From JAYWFX01 sp043778575 (GTDB lineage Bacteria > Patescibacteriota > JACMRA01): a stretch of DNA of 27,718 nucleotides. The notes under the pieces were generated by a model. That model did no database searches and had not been told where the DNA came from. It saw only the letters and a list, made by a program, of their open reading frames with translations. The stretch lies in the NCBI GenBank assembly GCA_043778575.1, contig JAYWFX010000048.1:1-27718 (forward strand), given 5' to 3'. A program made the position numbers and the translations under genes. Position 1 is the first letter of the stretch. Each line of letters opens with the position of its first letter. This document shows positions 15,360 to 23,888 of this stretch, in pieces.

Positions 15360-15719
15360 ATGCTATTTATAGATGCAAATATAGTCATAGAGATCATACT
15401 CAAGAGATCAGAGATAGAGTATTGTTTTAGCGTGCTTGAAAAGTACGAAGAGATTTTTATTTCACCAATTACTTTTCATTTGGTACATTATTTCTGCTCA
15501 AAATTTACTTCCATACAGCTAATCAGTGAGTTTTTAAATGGGGTCAAAATTACCTCTATTGATCAGTTTGTTTGTGACAGAGCAAGGGCGATAATCCAAG
15601 ATTCAGATATGGATGATGCACTTCAGATTGCGAGCTGTTTAGATTCTGGTATTGATACTGTTTTTACTTTAGATAACAAGATGAAGTCAAGATACGCAAA
15701 TTTTGTCAGATTTATCTAG
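15360..15719 (+). CDS. VapC-like PIN-domain toxin
   Basis: 119 residues, the size of VapC toxins. Acidic residues expected of a PIN ribonuclease are D5 (LFIDANIVIE), D85/D86 (DMDDALQIA) and D105 (FTLDNKM). The second conserved acid, normally a Glu in the segment after strand 2 (here ISPITFHLVHYF, 34-45), is not obvious, so the metal site may be incomplete or use E11. VapC proteins cut tRNA or rRNA with Mg2+ or Mn2+. The gene is tightly linked to a Phd-like antitoxin; Phd-type antitoxins paired with PIN toxins are a known combination. There is no Shine-Dalgarno sequence; translation may be coupled to the antitoxin. Confidence 0.75.
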   Translation: MLFIDANIVIEIILKRSEIEYCFSVLEKYEEIFISPITFHLVHYFCSKFTSIQLISEFLNGVKITSIDQFVCDRARAIIQDSDMDDALQIASCLDSGIDTVFTLDNKMKSRYANFVRFI

Positions 15720-15823
15720 TGCACTTAGATTTGTTCTGATAGAGAAGGATTTTTGGTATTTTGAAATCTATTCTGACAAAAGTGCTAGACATATTGGTGG
15801 TAGTGTCATTGGATTCATTTATT

Positions 15824-17137
15824 ATGAAAACGAGAAAAATTGGACTAAATCTGATTGTCCAAGTCGCGATAAAGTTCGTCGCGGTGATCCTAGCAATCTT
15901 TACCACTCGCTGGTTAATCTCAAATGTAGAAAGCTCGGAACTGGCAAATTACAATGTCGGATTGGCTTTTGTGAGTGTGATTATCTCGATAGTTCATGCA
16001 GGAATCCCAAACATCATCCAAAAGTTTTACACAAACGAGAGTGATAAAGCTGATATTGGTGTGTTTTGGTCTACATTTGCACTGATTCGGGGTGTGTCGT
16101 ATTTTATTGGATTGTTTCTGATTGTGATTTTTTATAGGATTACTGGTGTGGAAAATCTAGGTTTACTTGCGAGCATTTATTCTATTATGTGGCTGTTGAC
16201 TGCTGATTTGAGTTATCGATCGATATGTGATGCTCTAGCTAAAACGTGGCAGTTCAATCTGACTGATGTGTTGTCTAGGGTACTTATTTTGCTGGCTATT
16301 TCTGGGTACACACTGTTTCGTGTACAACTGTATTCGCCCCTGAATTTTTTTATTGCTGCCTCGGGTATGTCGTATTTTGCAGGATTGATGGCTGATGCTA
16401 TATGGCAAAGAAAGCATGTAGTATGGAAAAAACCAACCCTCTCAATGCTAAAAATATACCTGCCTTCACTCACTTTTTTGTGGATTTCAGCTGTGTGCGT
16501 GGCCCTTTTTACGACTACTGACAAGTTGTTTTTGAGATACTTTGGATATTCTGACGAGATTATCAACGGCTACAGCAACGCCTATAAACTATTTGAGACA
16601 GCTGGTATCATACCTGGTATTGCTATGCCTACAGTTGCGAGTCTGGTCAAAAAGAAGCTAGATCTACTCCAAGAAAGCACACTGAGTATATATCTAAAAC
16701 AGAAATTAAAACTCGGAGTCAGACTTTCGATACTGCTTGAGTGGGTGCTCTACACTCTTGTCATAGCTATGATTATCTGTGTGTTTGTGGTTGTGATTAG
16801 CCCGCTGCTGATTCGACTTATCGACAAAGATCTAAAATATCCTCTAGCCCTGAGTTCGGCACCGATTATTTTACTGGCACTTGCTCCACTGTTTTTTATC
16901 TATTTGTTTTCTCTTTTGACTATGTTTATGAATGGTGAAAAATATGAAATGTACGGTACGATGATTATTTTGTTTTTTACCACTATACTGTATGTGACGC
17001 TGATTCCTAGATTTGGTATCGTCGGGGCTAGTTTTGCCACACTTGGAGGTTTTGTGGTTGATTTGTGTGTAAAAATATATTTTTTTAGTAAGTCATTTGG
17101 TGAGTACTCTAAATTGACAAAAGCAAAAGATAATTGA
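15824..17137 (+). CDS. Wzx-like polysaccharide flippase (MATE/MOP superfamily)
   Basis: 437 residues from the ATG at 15824, with about 12 membrane helices through the whole length. The opening pattern (KTRKIGLNLIVQVAIKF, then helices with an RWLI break), and the C-terminal IPRFGIVGASFATLGGF segment are typical of Wzx/RfbX-type O-antigen and capsule flippases. Such proteins move undecaprenyl-linked oligosaccharides across the membrane. A TTG at 15761 in the same frame, preceded by GAAGGA, would add 21 residues, but the extension is hydrophobic without clear purpose, so the ATG is preferred. The dehydratase gene starts 13 nt after the stop and a GT gene follows, which supports a role in exporting a glycan made by these enzymes. 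Confidence 0.82.
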   Translation: MKTRKIGLNLIVQVAIKFVAVILAIFTTRWLISNVESSELANYNVGLAFVSVIISIVHAGIPNIIQKFYTNESDKADIGVFWSTFALIRGVSYFIGLFLIVIFYRITGVENLGLLASIYSIMWLLTADLSYRSICDALAKTWQFNLTDVLSRVLILLAISGYTLFRVQLYSPLNFFIAASGMSYFAGLMADAIWQRKHVVWKKPTLSMLKIYLPSLTFLWISAVCVALFTTTDKLFLRYFGYSDEIINGYSNAYKLFETAGIIPGIAMPTVASLVKKKLDLLQESTLSIYLKQKLKLGVRLSILLEWVLYTLVIAMIICVFVVVISPLLIRLIDKDLKYPLALSSAPIILLALAPLFFIYLFSLLTMFMNGEKYEMYGTMIILFFTTILYVTLIPRFGIVGASFATLGGFVVDLCVKIYFFSKSFGEYSKLTKAKDN

Positions 17138-17150
17138 AAATTTGGGTAAT

Positions 17151-18167
17151 ATGTCAAAAAAAGCATTTATCACTGGAATAACTGGTCAAGACGGATCGTG
17201 GCTAGCTAAGCTATTGGTAGATAAAGGATACGAAGTCTATGGTGGAGTCAGGAGAATTAGTAAACAAAACCTCAGTGGTCTACAGTTTTTAGGTGTAGCT
17301 GACAAAGTCAAATTGATGGAGTTTGACTTGCTAGATTATTCAAATATATATACAGCTGTAAACACGGTGAGACCAGATGAGTTTTACAATTTAGCTGCTC
17401 AATCTTTTGTCGGGACGAGTTTTGCGCAGCCGATTTCTACTGGCATGATGGACGGAATTGCAGTTGCATCTATTTTGGATATTTTAAAAACATTTTCACC
17501 AGAGACAAAATTCTACCAAGCCTCAACTTCAGAGATGTTTGGTAAAGTTCAAGAGGATATCCAAGACGAAAATACGCCGTTTTATCCACGATCGCCCTAC
17601 GGAGCTGCTAAAGTCTATGCACACTGGATGACGGTGAATTACCGCGAGAGTTACAATATGTTTGCCTCATCGGGAATTTTGTTTAATCATGAATCAGAGA
17701 TGCGAGGAGCGGAGTTTGTCACCAGAAAAGTCACACTAAACGTAGCAAAATGGGCTGTAGGCAGAGGAGAAGTGTTACAAATCGGCAATTTAAACGCTCA
17801 AAGAGACTGGGGTTATGCAAAAGAGTATGTGGATGGTATGTGGAGGATGCTTCAACATGATAAACCAGATACATTTGTGCTGGCAACTGGCAAGACTACT
17901 TCGATTCGAAATTTTATTACATCAGCGTTTCAGGTCATAGATATTGAGTTGAGCTGGCATGGCGAAAATGAAGCTGAGTTTGCTACAAATACCAAAACTG
18001 GCGAAACCGTAGTCAAAGTAAATCCTGATTTTTATAGACCAGCTGAGGTGGAGCTATTGATCGGCAATCCTCAAAAAGCCAAAGATTTACTCGGGTGGGA
18101 AGCAAAGACTGACATAGCTAAACTAACCGAAATTATGGTTCGCCATGATATTGATATGCTGAATTAA
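17151..18167 (+). CDS. gmd: GDP-mannose 4,6-dehydratase
   Basis: 338 residues from the ATG at 17151 (a TTG at 17142 is possible but unlikely). An extended short-chain dehydrogenase: NADP-binding GITGQDGSW (9-17), NLAAQSFVGTSF (80-91), the STSEMFG segment (125-131; T126, E128), and the catalytic pair Y150 and K154 in SPYGAAK. RSPYGAAK, VNYRESY and FNHES are strong GMD markers. It converts GDP-mannose to GDP-4-keto-6-deoxymannose, the precursor of GDP-fucose, GDP-rhamnose or GDP-perosamine. The usual SPRRG after FNHE is SEMRG here. No GDP-fucose synthase is in the window, but a DegT-family aminotransferase lies about 4 kb away. It sits in a flippase-gmd-GT run on one strand. Confidence 0.9.
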   Translation: MSKKAFITGITGQDGSWLAKLLVDKGYEVYGGVRRISKQNLSGLQFLGVADKVKLMEFDLLDYSNIYTAVNTVRPDEFYNLAAQSFVGTSFAQPISTGMMDGIAVASILDILKTFSPETKFYQASTSEMFGKVQEDIQDENTPFYPRSPYGAAKVYAHWMTVNYRESYNMFASSGILFNHESEMRGAEFVTRKVTLNVAKWAVGRGEVLQIGNLNAQRDWGYAKEYVDGMWRMLQHDKPDTFVLATGKTTSIRNFITSAFQVIDIELSWHGENEAEFATNTKTGETVVKVNPDFYRPAEVELLIGNPQKAKDLLGWEAKTDIAKLTEIMVRHDIDMLN

Positions 18168-18190
18168 TCATATTTTAATCGTGTTTTAGT

Positions 18191-19342
18191 ATGAATTATT
18201 TATTTATCTGCGGATCTGTAGAGCCTACCTACTGCGGTATCGGAAAATATACTGGCAAAGTCGCTAGGATGCTACAGCATAACAATTTTGAGGTGCAATA
18301 TCTGACTGATTATGTACAAAATGATATAAATAACAACATAAATAAAAACAGTGATTCATTTAGTGGTCGTATTCATTATTTTAATTCAAAAAAAGCTGGT
18401 CTAGTGAGTATTTACAAATTAGTGAAATCAACAAATCCAGATGTGGTAAATATAGAGCACCAGACATTTGGTAAAAATTTTTCAGATTGCCTCTTTGGGC
18501 TTACATGTAAACTTGCCTACAGCAAAGTCAAAGTTATTAACACCATTCATGAGTTTAATCATTTTTCAACACTGGGGAAAATCCGCCTATCAGTTAATGG
18601 GCTTTTTGCAGATCGTTTAGTTTTTTCCGACACTAATCAACTCAAAAAATTCAAGGCTTTCACCAGAAATATCTTTGCAAATAAATCTATTTCTACAATC
18701 GTCGGTAGTGGGGTAGATATGTGTCTGACAAACTTTGACACACCAGAATTTAGCGATAAAACTCTCAACATAGTCTTTCACGGTTTCATCCAAGAAGCCA
18801 AAGGGTTGCATTTTATATTGGAGGCACTCGCTCAATTCACTAAACCATTTACATTGACAATAATCGGGGAGTTCAAAGTGCTACTGCAGTCAAACACTCA
18901 GGATGATGTTCTAATGTACCAAAAAAAGTGTTTAGATATCATCGAGAGGAATCCAGTATTGCAATCGTCTGTTTTGGTTACTGGAGATGTCGATCCTACC
19001 AGCAAGGCGTTTCAAGATTTTTTACTGAACAAAGAATTAGCGATATTTCCTTTTTTGGATTCTGTCACGCTTCGCCGTACGAGTTTTGTGAATACTCTGA
19101 TTAATTCCAAGTGTAATTTCGTGTCTACATTTGACGCTGACGTGTCTGAGCCTGTTTTAGAGTCTGTGAAGGGGATTGAAGCTAGTGCTGACTCTATTTT
19201 GCATTTTTTGAACACATACTCGAATCTTACCCCTCCTCAAAAACAAGAGCTCAATATCAAACAATTAGCTTTGAGAAATTATCTGCTACCCAAAAACACC
19301 AAAGAACAGATAGTGCAAGATATGTCCAAATTTGCTCGCTAA
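18191..19342 (+). CDS. GT4-like glycosyltransferase
   Basis: 383 residues with a GT-B layout. The N-terminal half begins MNYLFICGS and contains CGIGKYT (15-21) and VNIEHQ; the C-terminal half contains FHGFIQEAKGLHFILEAL and TIIGEF. In place of the standard EX7E the donor-site region reads FPFLDSVTLRRTSFVNTL, resembling the RR-x-S-x-x-x-A-L variant seen in a subset of GT4 enzymes. It starts 23 nt after gmd and is likely co-transcribed with it, so a deoxyhexose donor derived from GDP-mannose is plausible. The acceptor is unknown. Base composition matches its neighbours. Confidence 0.75.
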   Translation: MNYLFICGSVEPTYCGIGKYTGKVARMLQHNNFEVQYLTDYVQNDINNNINKNSDSFSGRIHYFNSKKAGLVSIYKLVKSTNPDVVNIEHQTFGKNFSDCLFGLTCKLAYSKVKVINTIHEFNHFSTLGKIRLSVNGLFADRLVFSDTNQLKKFKAFTRNIFANKSISTIVGSGVDMCLTNFDTPEFSDKTLNIVFHGFIQEAKGLHFILEALAQFTKPFTLTIIGEFKVLLQSNTQDDVLMYQKKCLDIIERNPVLQSSVLVTGDVDPTSKAFQDFLLNKELAIFPFLDSVTLRRTSFVNTLINSKCNFVSTFDADVSEPVLESVKGIEASADSILHFLNTYSNLTPPQKQELNIKQLALRNYLLPKNTKEQIVQDMSKFAR

Positions 19343-19360
19343 AACTTTTCTCTGCCCAAT

Positions 19361-19380
19361 AAAAATTCCTCCCGTAGGAG
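19361..19380 (-). terminator. terminator for the tRNA-Glu transcript
   Basis: On the minus strand CTCC-TACG-GGAG forms a 4-bp stem capped by a stable UNCG-type tetraloop (19369-19380), followed by GAA and five T residues (19361-19365). No T-run follows on the plus strand, so it serves minus-strand transcription, about 72 nt beyond tRNA-Glu. Confidence 0.5.
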
Positions 19381-19451
19381 TATTGTGTTGCTAATTAATT
19401 TTCTGGTCTGTTTTAAGGTTTATTTTTAGTTTGATTTATTGATTGGATTTT

Positions 19452-19526
19452 TGGTAGCGCTACGGAGAATCGAACTCCGATTACTAGAATGAGAATCTAG
19501 CGTCCTAACCATTAGACGATAGCGCC
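19452..19526 (-). tRNA. tRNA-Glu (anticodon CTC)
   Basis: Read on the minus strand from 19526: acceptor GGCGCTA pairs with AGCGCT-side bases at 19456-19462 (first pair G-U). The D-arm is GTCT/GGAC-like with AATGGTTA. The anticodon stem CTAGA/TCTAG encloses TTCTCAT, giving anticodon CTC (19491-19493). The T-arm is GGAG/TCCG-like with TTCGATTC. The discriminator base is A and CCA is encoded at 19452-19454. Confidence 0.93.
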
Positions 19527-19536
19527 GTTCAGTAAA

Positions 19537-19566
19537 ATTGAATCAGTAAATCTACGGTTTTGTCAA
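19537..19566 (-). promoter_or_regulatory. promoter of tRNA-Glu
   Basis: Minus-strand TTGACA (19561-19566) is followed after 18 bases by TTCAAT (19537-19542). The predicted start is near 19530, a few bases before the mature 5' end at 19526. Confidence 0.5.
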
Positions 19567-19604
19567 GTTTTGCCTATACGTGTTTTTTGATGTAGATTGC
19601 AGTG

Positions 19605-20735
19605 ATGAGACAATACCTGTTTGCCATATCTAGACAATTCACCCGTGACGCTGAGCTCAATGAGCTGTACGCCAGCTTAGCTATTAGGCATTTTTGTTTG
19701 GCTCTGATCTCCACATTTGTACCCTTGTATTTTATCAAGGTGGGGTTTTCTCTGCAGCAGATATTTATTTATTACGCTATTGTGGTCAGTACTCAGTTGA
19801 TCGGTATTCCTGTAGCTGCAAAATTTGCTTCTCGGTATGGATTCAAGCATTCTATGATGATTAGTAGTCCACTCACAGTTATGTTTTTTGTGATATTGTA
19901 TTCGATTAATGATGTAAATTGGTTGCTTGTCTCAGTGGCGGGCGTGTTTTGTGGACTGGGAAATATATTTTTTAGGATGGGAATGCACTTGAACACAGCA
20001 AAAAACAGTCATGGATCAAAAAGGGGCACTGAGATTGGCACTATCAAAATTGTTGAATCTATATTTAAAGCCGTTGCTCCGCTGATTGGTGGGTTGATTT
20101 TAGCATTTTTAAATTATCAAACATTGTTTCTGGTCGTATGTGTTTGTCTGATAGCTTCTTCAATTCCGCTTTTTCTGAGCAAAGATTATCATGAACCAAT
20201 TCATTTTGACATGTTGAAATCACTCAAGAATCACAAGATACATCATACAATGAGTTTTTTAGCTTCGGGAGTAGAATATGATGCAAATTCAGTGGTGTGG
20301 CCAATAGCAATTTTTTACATTCTCGGTGGGAGCTATGAAAAAATTGGGTGGCTCGCCTCTACATCTTTGTTGATTGGGGTGGTTGTTCTCTTTATTACAG
20401 GTAAATGGGTAAATAAAAATCGCAAATTAGTTATGAAGATTACGAGCTTTGGTTTGGTGATTACATGGCTGTTTCGTTCGGTTACACAATCAGGAATACA
20501 ATTATTTGCTTTAGAAAGTGTCTATAATTCACTAGAAAATGGATATTATGTTGCAGGTGATGCGACTATTTATGACAGAAGTGAAGTCCAAGGGTTGATG
20601 AAATATATTTTTTATTATCAAGTCATGCTCAATCTTGGGCGACTCATATTTTTTATCCTTTTGATATGTATTCCTCATTATGAGTTCGGTCTCTTGCTGG
20701 GTGTGATAGGCAGTCTAGTGATGAACTTTGCTTGA
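19605..20735 (+). CDS. MFS-type transporter, substrate unknown
   Basis: 376 residues with about 11 hydrophobic helices. The first begins near residue 25 after a charged cytoplasmic N-terminus containing ELNELYAS. A basic loop between helices 2 and 3 (SRYGFKHSM) is the remnant of the MFS motif A region, and PLFLSKDYHEPIHF marks the central cytoplasmic loop separating the two halves. MFS proteins move small solutes by uniport, symport or antiport; nothing here tells which solute. The start could be the GTG at 19602 just before the ATG. It diverges from tRNA-Glu and converges with dnaN. No Shine-Dalgarno sequence or clear terminator is seen. Confidence 0.72.
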   Translation: MRQYLFAISRQFTRDAELNELYASLAIRHFCLALISTFVPLYFIKVGFSLQQIFIYYAIVVSTQLIGIPVAAKFASRYGFKHSMMISSPLTVMFFVILYSINDVNWLLVSVAGVFCGLGNIFFRMGMHLNTAKNSHGSKRGTEIGTIKIVESIFKAVAPLIGGLILAFLNYQTLFLVVCVCLIASSIPLFLSKDYHEPIHFDMLKSLKNHKIHHTMSFLASGVEYDANSVVWPIAIFYILGGSYEKIGWLASTSLLIGVVVLFITGKWVNKNRKLVMKITSFGLVITWLFRSVTQSGIQLFALESVYNSLENGYYVAGDATIYDRSEVQGLMKYIFYYQVMLNLGRLIFFILLICIPHYEFGLLLGVIGSLVMNFA

Positions 20736-20798
20736 ACTCTTAGGCATATCACATATTTTATCATTGCGTATTTAGCCCTCAAAGCTTATAGAACTGGA

Positions 20799-21971
20799 TT
20801 ATTTCAGACCGCTTACGAGATATAGTTTGCTGGCTTTTTGACCCTCTGGAGATAGGACTGATGGTTTGCCGGGATTAGCCTCCCAAAGAATTTTGTCAGT
20901 TTGAACCATGGCTAAATAGTCGAGTAAATAATCAGCATTAAATGATTGATTCCACTCAGTTGCCACACCCTCGTAGTTTTCTATGCTTACTGAACTTTCG
21001 CTAGCGTAGCCGTCTGGGGTTTTAGCTGACAAAAACATCTTGCTTTCCTCTGGGTTGAGTAGGATATTTATCGATTTATTTACTGCATTACTCTTGGCAA
21101 AGAGGTACACTTGGCGTACTGCGTTTATGATTTCTTTGGTGTTTACTAGGTAGCTACAGGTAAATGTCTCAGGAATAATCTTTTCATAGTCTGGGTACTT
21201 TCCATCACCATAACGCATCACTAGCTGACTTTCTGCAAACTGAACAAAAGCATAATCTTGTTCAAATCTAAACTCTATCGACTCAGTTGGTTCCACGCAT
21301 CCACTCAGCAGCATCAGACTTTTTGGGTTGAGTAGATAATTGGTGTTTGTATTGAGCAATTCTTCTTTTACATTTTCATAGCTAGCTACCATCGCACTAC
21401 GGACAATTCTATATCTATCAGTGGAAACTATAAACAGCTTTTTTTGATCTGGTTTGAGAGAATAGCAAATACTGAGAAATTCTGGTGTATAAACATTTTT
21501 AGGCAGTGCTACGGCTACGTTGGCGATTTTGTTGAGCTCGAATACATCACTAGCAACAACCCGAACTGAAGCTTTTAGATTTTCATCAGAGGTCTTTGGG
21601 ATATCAAAATGGGTAATGTCTTTTGTGGTAATTCTGAGTGTGTGTTTGCTAGTTGAACCCTGCACAACCAAAGTTGATTTTGCTATGTTTATGTCCAGAC
21701 TAACAATCTCATCCGAGATCAGGCTAATAGTGCTAGCCAGTATGTCAGTTTTTACTAAGAATGCTAGATTTTTTTCATCACCATCTACACTAACTGGTTT
21801 GAGCTTAGTCGAATAGTATAATGCTGGACTGATACACGAAATTCTCACCTCGTCTTTACTAATTTCAATTTTACATTCACAAAAGGCGTCCACATCGCTC
21901 CGTTTTAGGCTGATTTGATTGCTGATTGATAGAGTTTGTTGGAATTCTTTTTGTTTGAGTGAGACGAACAT
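20799..21971 (-). CDS. dnaN: DNA polymerase III beta subunit (sliding clamp)
   Basis: 390 residues, slightly longer than the usual 366-380. Three repeated clamp domains can be traced: residues about 1-125 (FVSLKQKEFQQTL opening), 130-255 (VVASDVFELNKIANVA; STDRYRIVRS, the equivalent of the well-conserved T-D-x-x-R-L segment), and 260-390 (RYGDGKYPDYEKIIP, the equivalent of the family's G-x-Y-P-D-Y motif). The C-terminus SKLYLVSGLK replaces the usual Y-x-x-M-P-x-R-L tail that helps form the partner-binding pocket. It forms a ring that tethers DNA polymerase to DNA. It is not next to dnaA or recF here; the neighbours are membrane and surface genes. An AT-rich palindrome and promoter lie just upstream. 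Confidence 0.88.
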   Translation of the reverse strand: MFVSLKQKEFQQTLSISNQISLKRSDVDAFCECKIEISKDEVRISCISPALYYSTKLKPVSVDGDEKNLAFLVKTDILASTISLISDEIVSLDINIAKSTLVVQGSTSKHTLRITTKDITHFDIPKTSDENLKASVRVVASDVFELNKIANVAVALPKNVYTPEFLSICYSLKPDQKKLFIVSTDRYRIVRSAMVASYENVKEELLNTNTNYLLNPKSLMLLSGCVEPTESIEFRFEQDYAFVQFAESQLVMRYGDGKYPDYEKIIPETFTCSYLVNTKEIINAVRQVYLFAKSNAVNKSINILLNPEESKMFLSAKTPDGYASESSVSIENYEGVATEWNQSFNADYLLDYLAMVQTDKILWEANPGKPSVLSPEGQKASKLYLVSGLK

Positions 21972-22004
21972 AATTATGAGCTAAGAATACGTGTTGTACT
22001 ATGA

Positions 22005-22033
22005 GTTATATAATGAATTATATGTAGTGTAAA
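22005..22033 (-). promoter_or_regulatory. promoter of dnaN with an AT-rich palindrome
   Basis: Minus-strand TTTACA (22028-22033) and TATAAC (22005-22010) are separated by 17 bases, giving a leader of about 27 nt. The inverted repeat ATATAAT-GA-ATTATAT (22008-22023) covers the -10 and part of the spacer, and a second TATAAT lies inside it (22017-22022). An upstream TTGACA (22045-22050) stands 22 bases from that TATAAT. Confidence 0.5.
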
Positions 22034-22083
22034 AATATGATAAATGTCAAAGGCTTGATGTTGCTAGTTGCTAAAGATGTTTT

Positions 22084-22524
22084 TTACTGCAAAGAAAAGT
22101 TTTGGTTTTTGAAGATAAAGATCACCACAATCTGATAAATGATAACCACCAACCAAGCCATAGCAACCACGAGTACGCTAGCTGCTGCCATATCCTTTAT
22201 ATGTTTGATTTTTACGTTGAAATTTGGTTCAACCACGTCGCACAATGTTTCGATGACTGAGTTTACAATCTCTAGGCTAATCACTAGGCTCATGAGAATC
22301 AGATTTGCCATAGCGGTAATCCACCTACCATTGTACCCAGCAATGACAGCAAGCGTGATACCCAGAACGCACTGTATAGTCAGATTTGGTTCGCGTCTAA
22401 ATACAAAAGTGAGACCTTGGAATGCATAAAATGGACTTTTGAGTAGATTGTACCTGACAACTTTTTTAGGTAAATTATCGTAGGCATTTTTTTTACCGGG
22501 AGAAAAAGACTGATTATCGTGCAT
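22084..22524 (-). CDS. diacylglycerol/undecaprenol kinase family protein
   Basis: 146 residues with three to four membrane helices. The family signature is present: E85-x-x-N88-S-x-x-E92 (LEIVNSVIET), D96, and K110-D111 with AAASV (110-116), matching the usual E-x-x-N-T-A-I-E and K-D-x-A-A-x-A-V. In Gram-positive and related bacteria this family phosphorylates undecaprenol to renew the lipid carrier for wall and glycan synthesis; in E. coli it acts on diacylglycerol. Given the many lipid-linked sugar enzymes nearby, undecaprenol is the better guess. Its start overlaps the end of the aminotransferase gene by 11 nt, so the two are co-transcribed. The N-terminal 25 residues are a polar extension. 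Confidence 0.88.
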   Translation of the reverse strand: MHDNQSFSPGKKNAYDNLPKKVVRYNLLKSPFYAFQGLTFVFRREPNLTIQCVLGITLAVIAGYNGRWITAMANLILMSLVISLEIVNSVIETLCDVVEPNFNVKIKHIKDMAAASVLVVAMAWLVVIIYQIVVIFIFKNQNFSLQ

Positions 22525-23818
22525 GAGTGATGACTTTGCATATTAGCCTAGCTTCGTCAACCGAGGTATGGATATTTGTTGGTAAATTAATGACTTGGTG
22601 CTGGATGAGTTTGGCAGTAGTTGGAGTGGTATCTGGAGTAAAAAGATATGAATTATCATGTTCGCTTTGGTTTGATCCTACAAATGTCTGAGTGTACCAG
22701 CTGCCTAAATATATTCCCAGTGATTTTGCTTTGATCATGATTTGATCGTATCGAGTGGAGTTGAAATCGACTTTTTCACTTTTTGTAACACTTTTTAAAT
22801 ACAATGGAAAACGCAAGTATACACTATTTGGACCGTACTCAACTCCAAAGTATTGAGCATAGATGGTAGCTAGCTTTTTGCGATGATCGTTCAATACAGT
22901 GACTTTTTTTAGCTGATTAGCCAGTAGGGGGTAGAGCTGATTACTGTACTGGGTCGCTGTGACAAATACTTCAGCTGATTTTTCACCATTTGTGTATACT
23001 TCACCAGTTAGTCTCAGCCGTAGATTGAGTACAGCCACAATTTTGCCTAGCAGTAATCTATACAAAGGTCGAATAAAAAAGACTACCAAAACAGGATACA
23101 GTAGATTTTCATCTGTTTGCTTTTGATTTACTTGATTGAGGTTTTTGTATTCGTTCTCAAAGTTATTTTGCCATGCTCTTTGCTGTGGATTAAACGTAAC
23201 CACCCCACCATTTGTAGTTGAAATAATTTTGTCTCGACCAAAACTGAAAATAGCCGCATCTCCAAAACAACCTACTGGCTTGCCATCATGCATACCTCCT
23301 AGACTATGAGCACAATCCTCTATCAAAATCAGGTTGTTTCGCTCCGCTATTTGTTGTACTTTTGTCATATTCATAACCAGTCCCATATTGTGCTGGATGA
23401 TCCAAACTTTGGTTTTTTTGGTGATATATTTTTCAACGGCGTCTAAATCAAAATTAAATGTCTTGGCTGATATGTCGCAGGTAGTTGGTACTAGGTTTGC
23501 TTGGAGGACGGCGTTTGGGACAACAATACAGGAAAATCCTTGGACTAAGACTTCAGAATCTTTTGGTAGGTCTAGAGTTTTTAATAGCAGATACAATCCG
23601 TGGCGAGCATTTGTAGTAAAATACGCCCGAAAATTTGGATCTTCAGTTTGTTTGAGATAATCATTGAACCAGTTTTCACAGTACTGTTTTGAGTGTGTGT
23701 TTGATATCCATCGACCGAAAAGGAGTTGTTTGAGGGCTACAAATCCGTCGTCAATTTGAAAATTTGGTCCTACATCAAGACTCACAAACCGCAAACTATT
23801 TTTTAGAAATTCGTACAT
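22514..23818 (-). CDS. DegT/DnrJ/EryC1/StrS-family PLP aminotransferase
   Basis: 434 residues, fold type I. Landmarks are TTNARHGLYLLLK (68-80, cofactor phosphate region), VQGFSCIVVPNAV, IEDCAHSLGG (166-175, with D168 binding the pyridine nitrogen) and FSFGRDKIIS (191-200, with K197 as the Schiff-base lysine), then NGGVV. The family usually moves an amino group from glutamate onto a keto-sugar nucleotide, giving amino-deoxy sugars for surface glycans. With Gmd in the same window, GDP-4-keto-6-deoxymannose (giving GDP-perosamine) is a possible substrate, but this is inference, and the GRDK form differs from typical perosamine synthases. The N-terminal 60 residues and residues 215-260 are longer than usual. 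It overlaps the lipid kinase gene downstream. Confidence 0.82.
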   Translation of the reverse strand: MYEFLKNSLRFVSLDVGPNFQIDDGFVALKQLLFGRWISNTHSKQYCENWFNDYLKQTEDPNFRAYFTTNARHGLYLLLKTLDLPKDSEVLVQGFSCIVVPNAVLQANLVPTTCDISAKTFNFDLDAVEKYITKKTKVWIIQHNMGLVMNMTKVQQIAERNNLILIEDCAHSLGGMHDGKPVGCFGDAAIFSFGRDKIISTTNGGVVTFNPQQRAWQNNFENEYKNLNQVNQKQTDENLLYPVLVVFFIRPLYRLLLGKIVAVLNLRLRLTGEVYTNGEKSAEVFVTATQYSNQLYPLLANQLKKVTVLNDHRKKLATIYAQYFGVEYGPNSVYLRFPLYLKSVTKSEKVDFNSTRYDQIMIKAKSLGIYLGSWYTQTFVGSNQSEHDNSYLFTPDTTPTTAKLIQHQVINLPTNIHTSVDEARLICKVITHAR

Positions 23819-23831
23819 GTATGGTTTTAAA

Positions 23832-23859
23832 CCTATAATTGAATCTTGCCACTTGTCAA
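23832..23859 (-). promoter_or_regulatory. promoter of the aminotransferase-kinase operon
   Basis: Minus-strand TTGACA (23854-23859) is followed after 16 bases by TATAGG (23832-23837). Transcription would start near 23825, leaving a leader of only about 7 nt before the ATG at 23818. Confidence 0.45.
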
Positions 23860-23888
23860 AAATCTAAACTGATATTGATGTTTGTCAG

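Noticed and set aside
15703..16044. Plus-strand open frame overlapping the start of the flippase gene
   Set aside because: It lies in another frame of the flippase coding region, has a Cys/His-poor random composition, and its start is inside the PIN toxin gene.
19367..19382. CCTCCCGTAGGAGT matches the well-known bacterial 16S rRNA probe region around position 338
   Set aside because: The match is only 14 bases, flanking sequence is unrelated, and on the minus strand it forms a UACG-capped hairpin with a T-run. It is explained by a terminator that happens to use the same stable hairpin, not an rRNA remnant.
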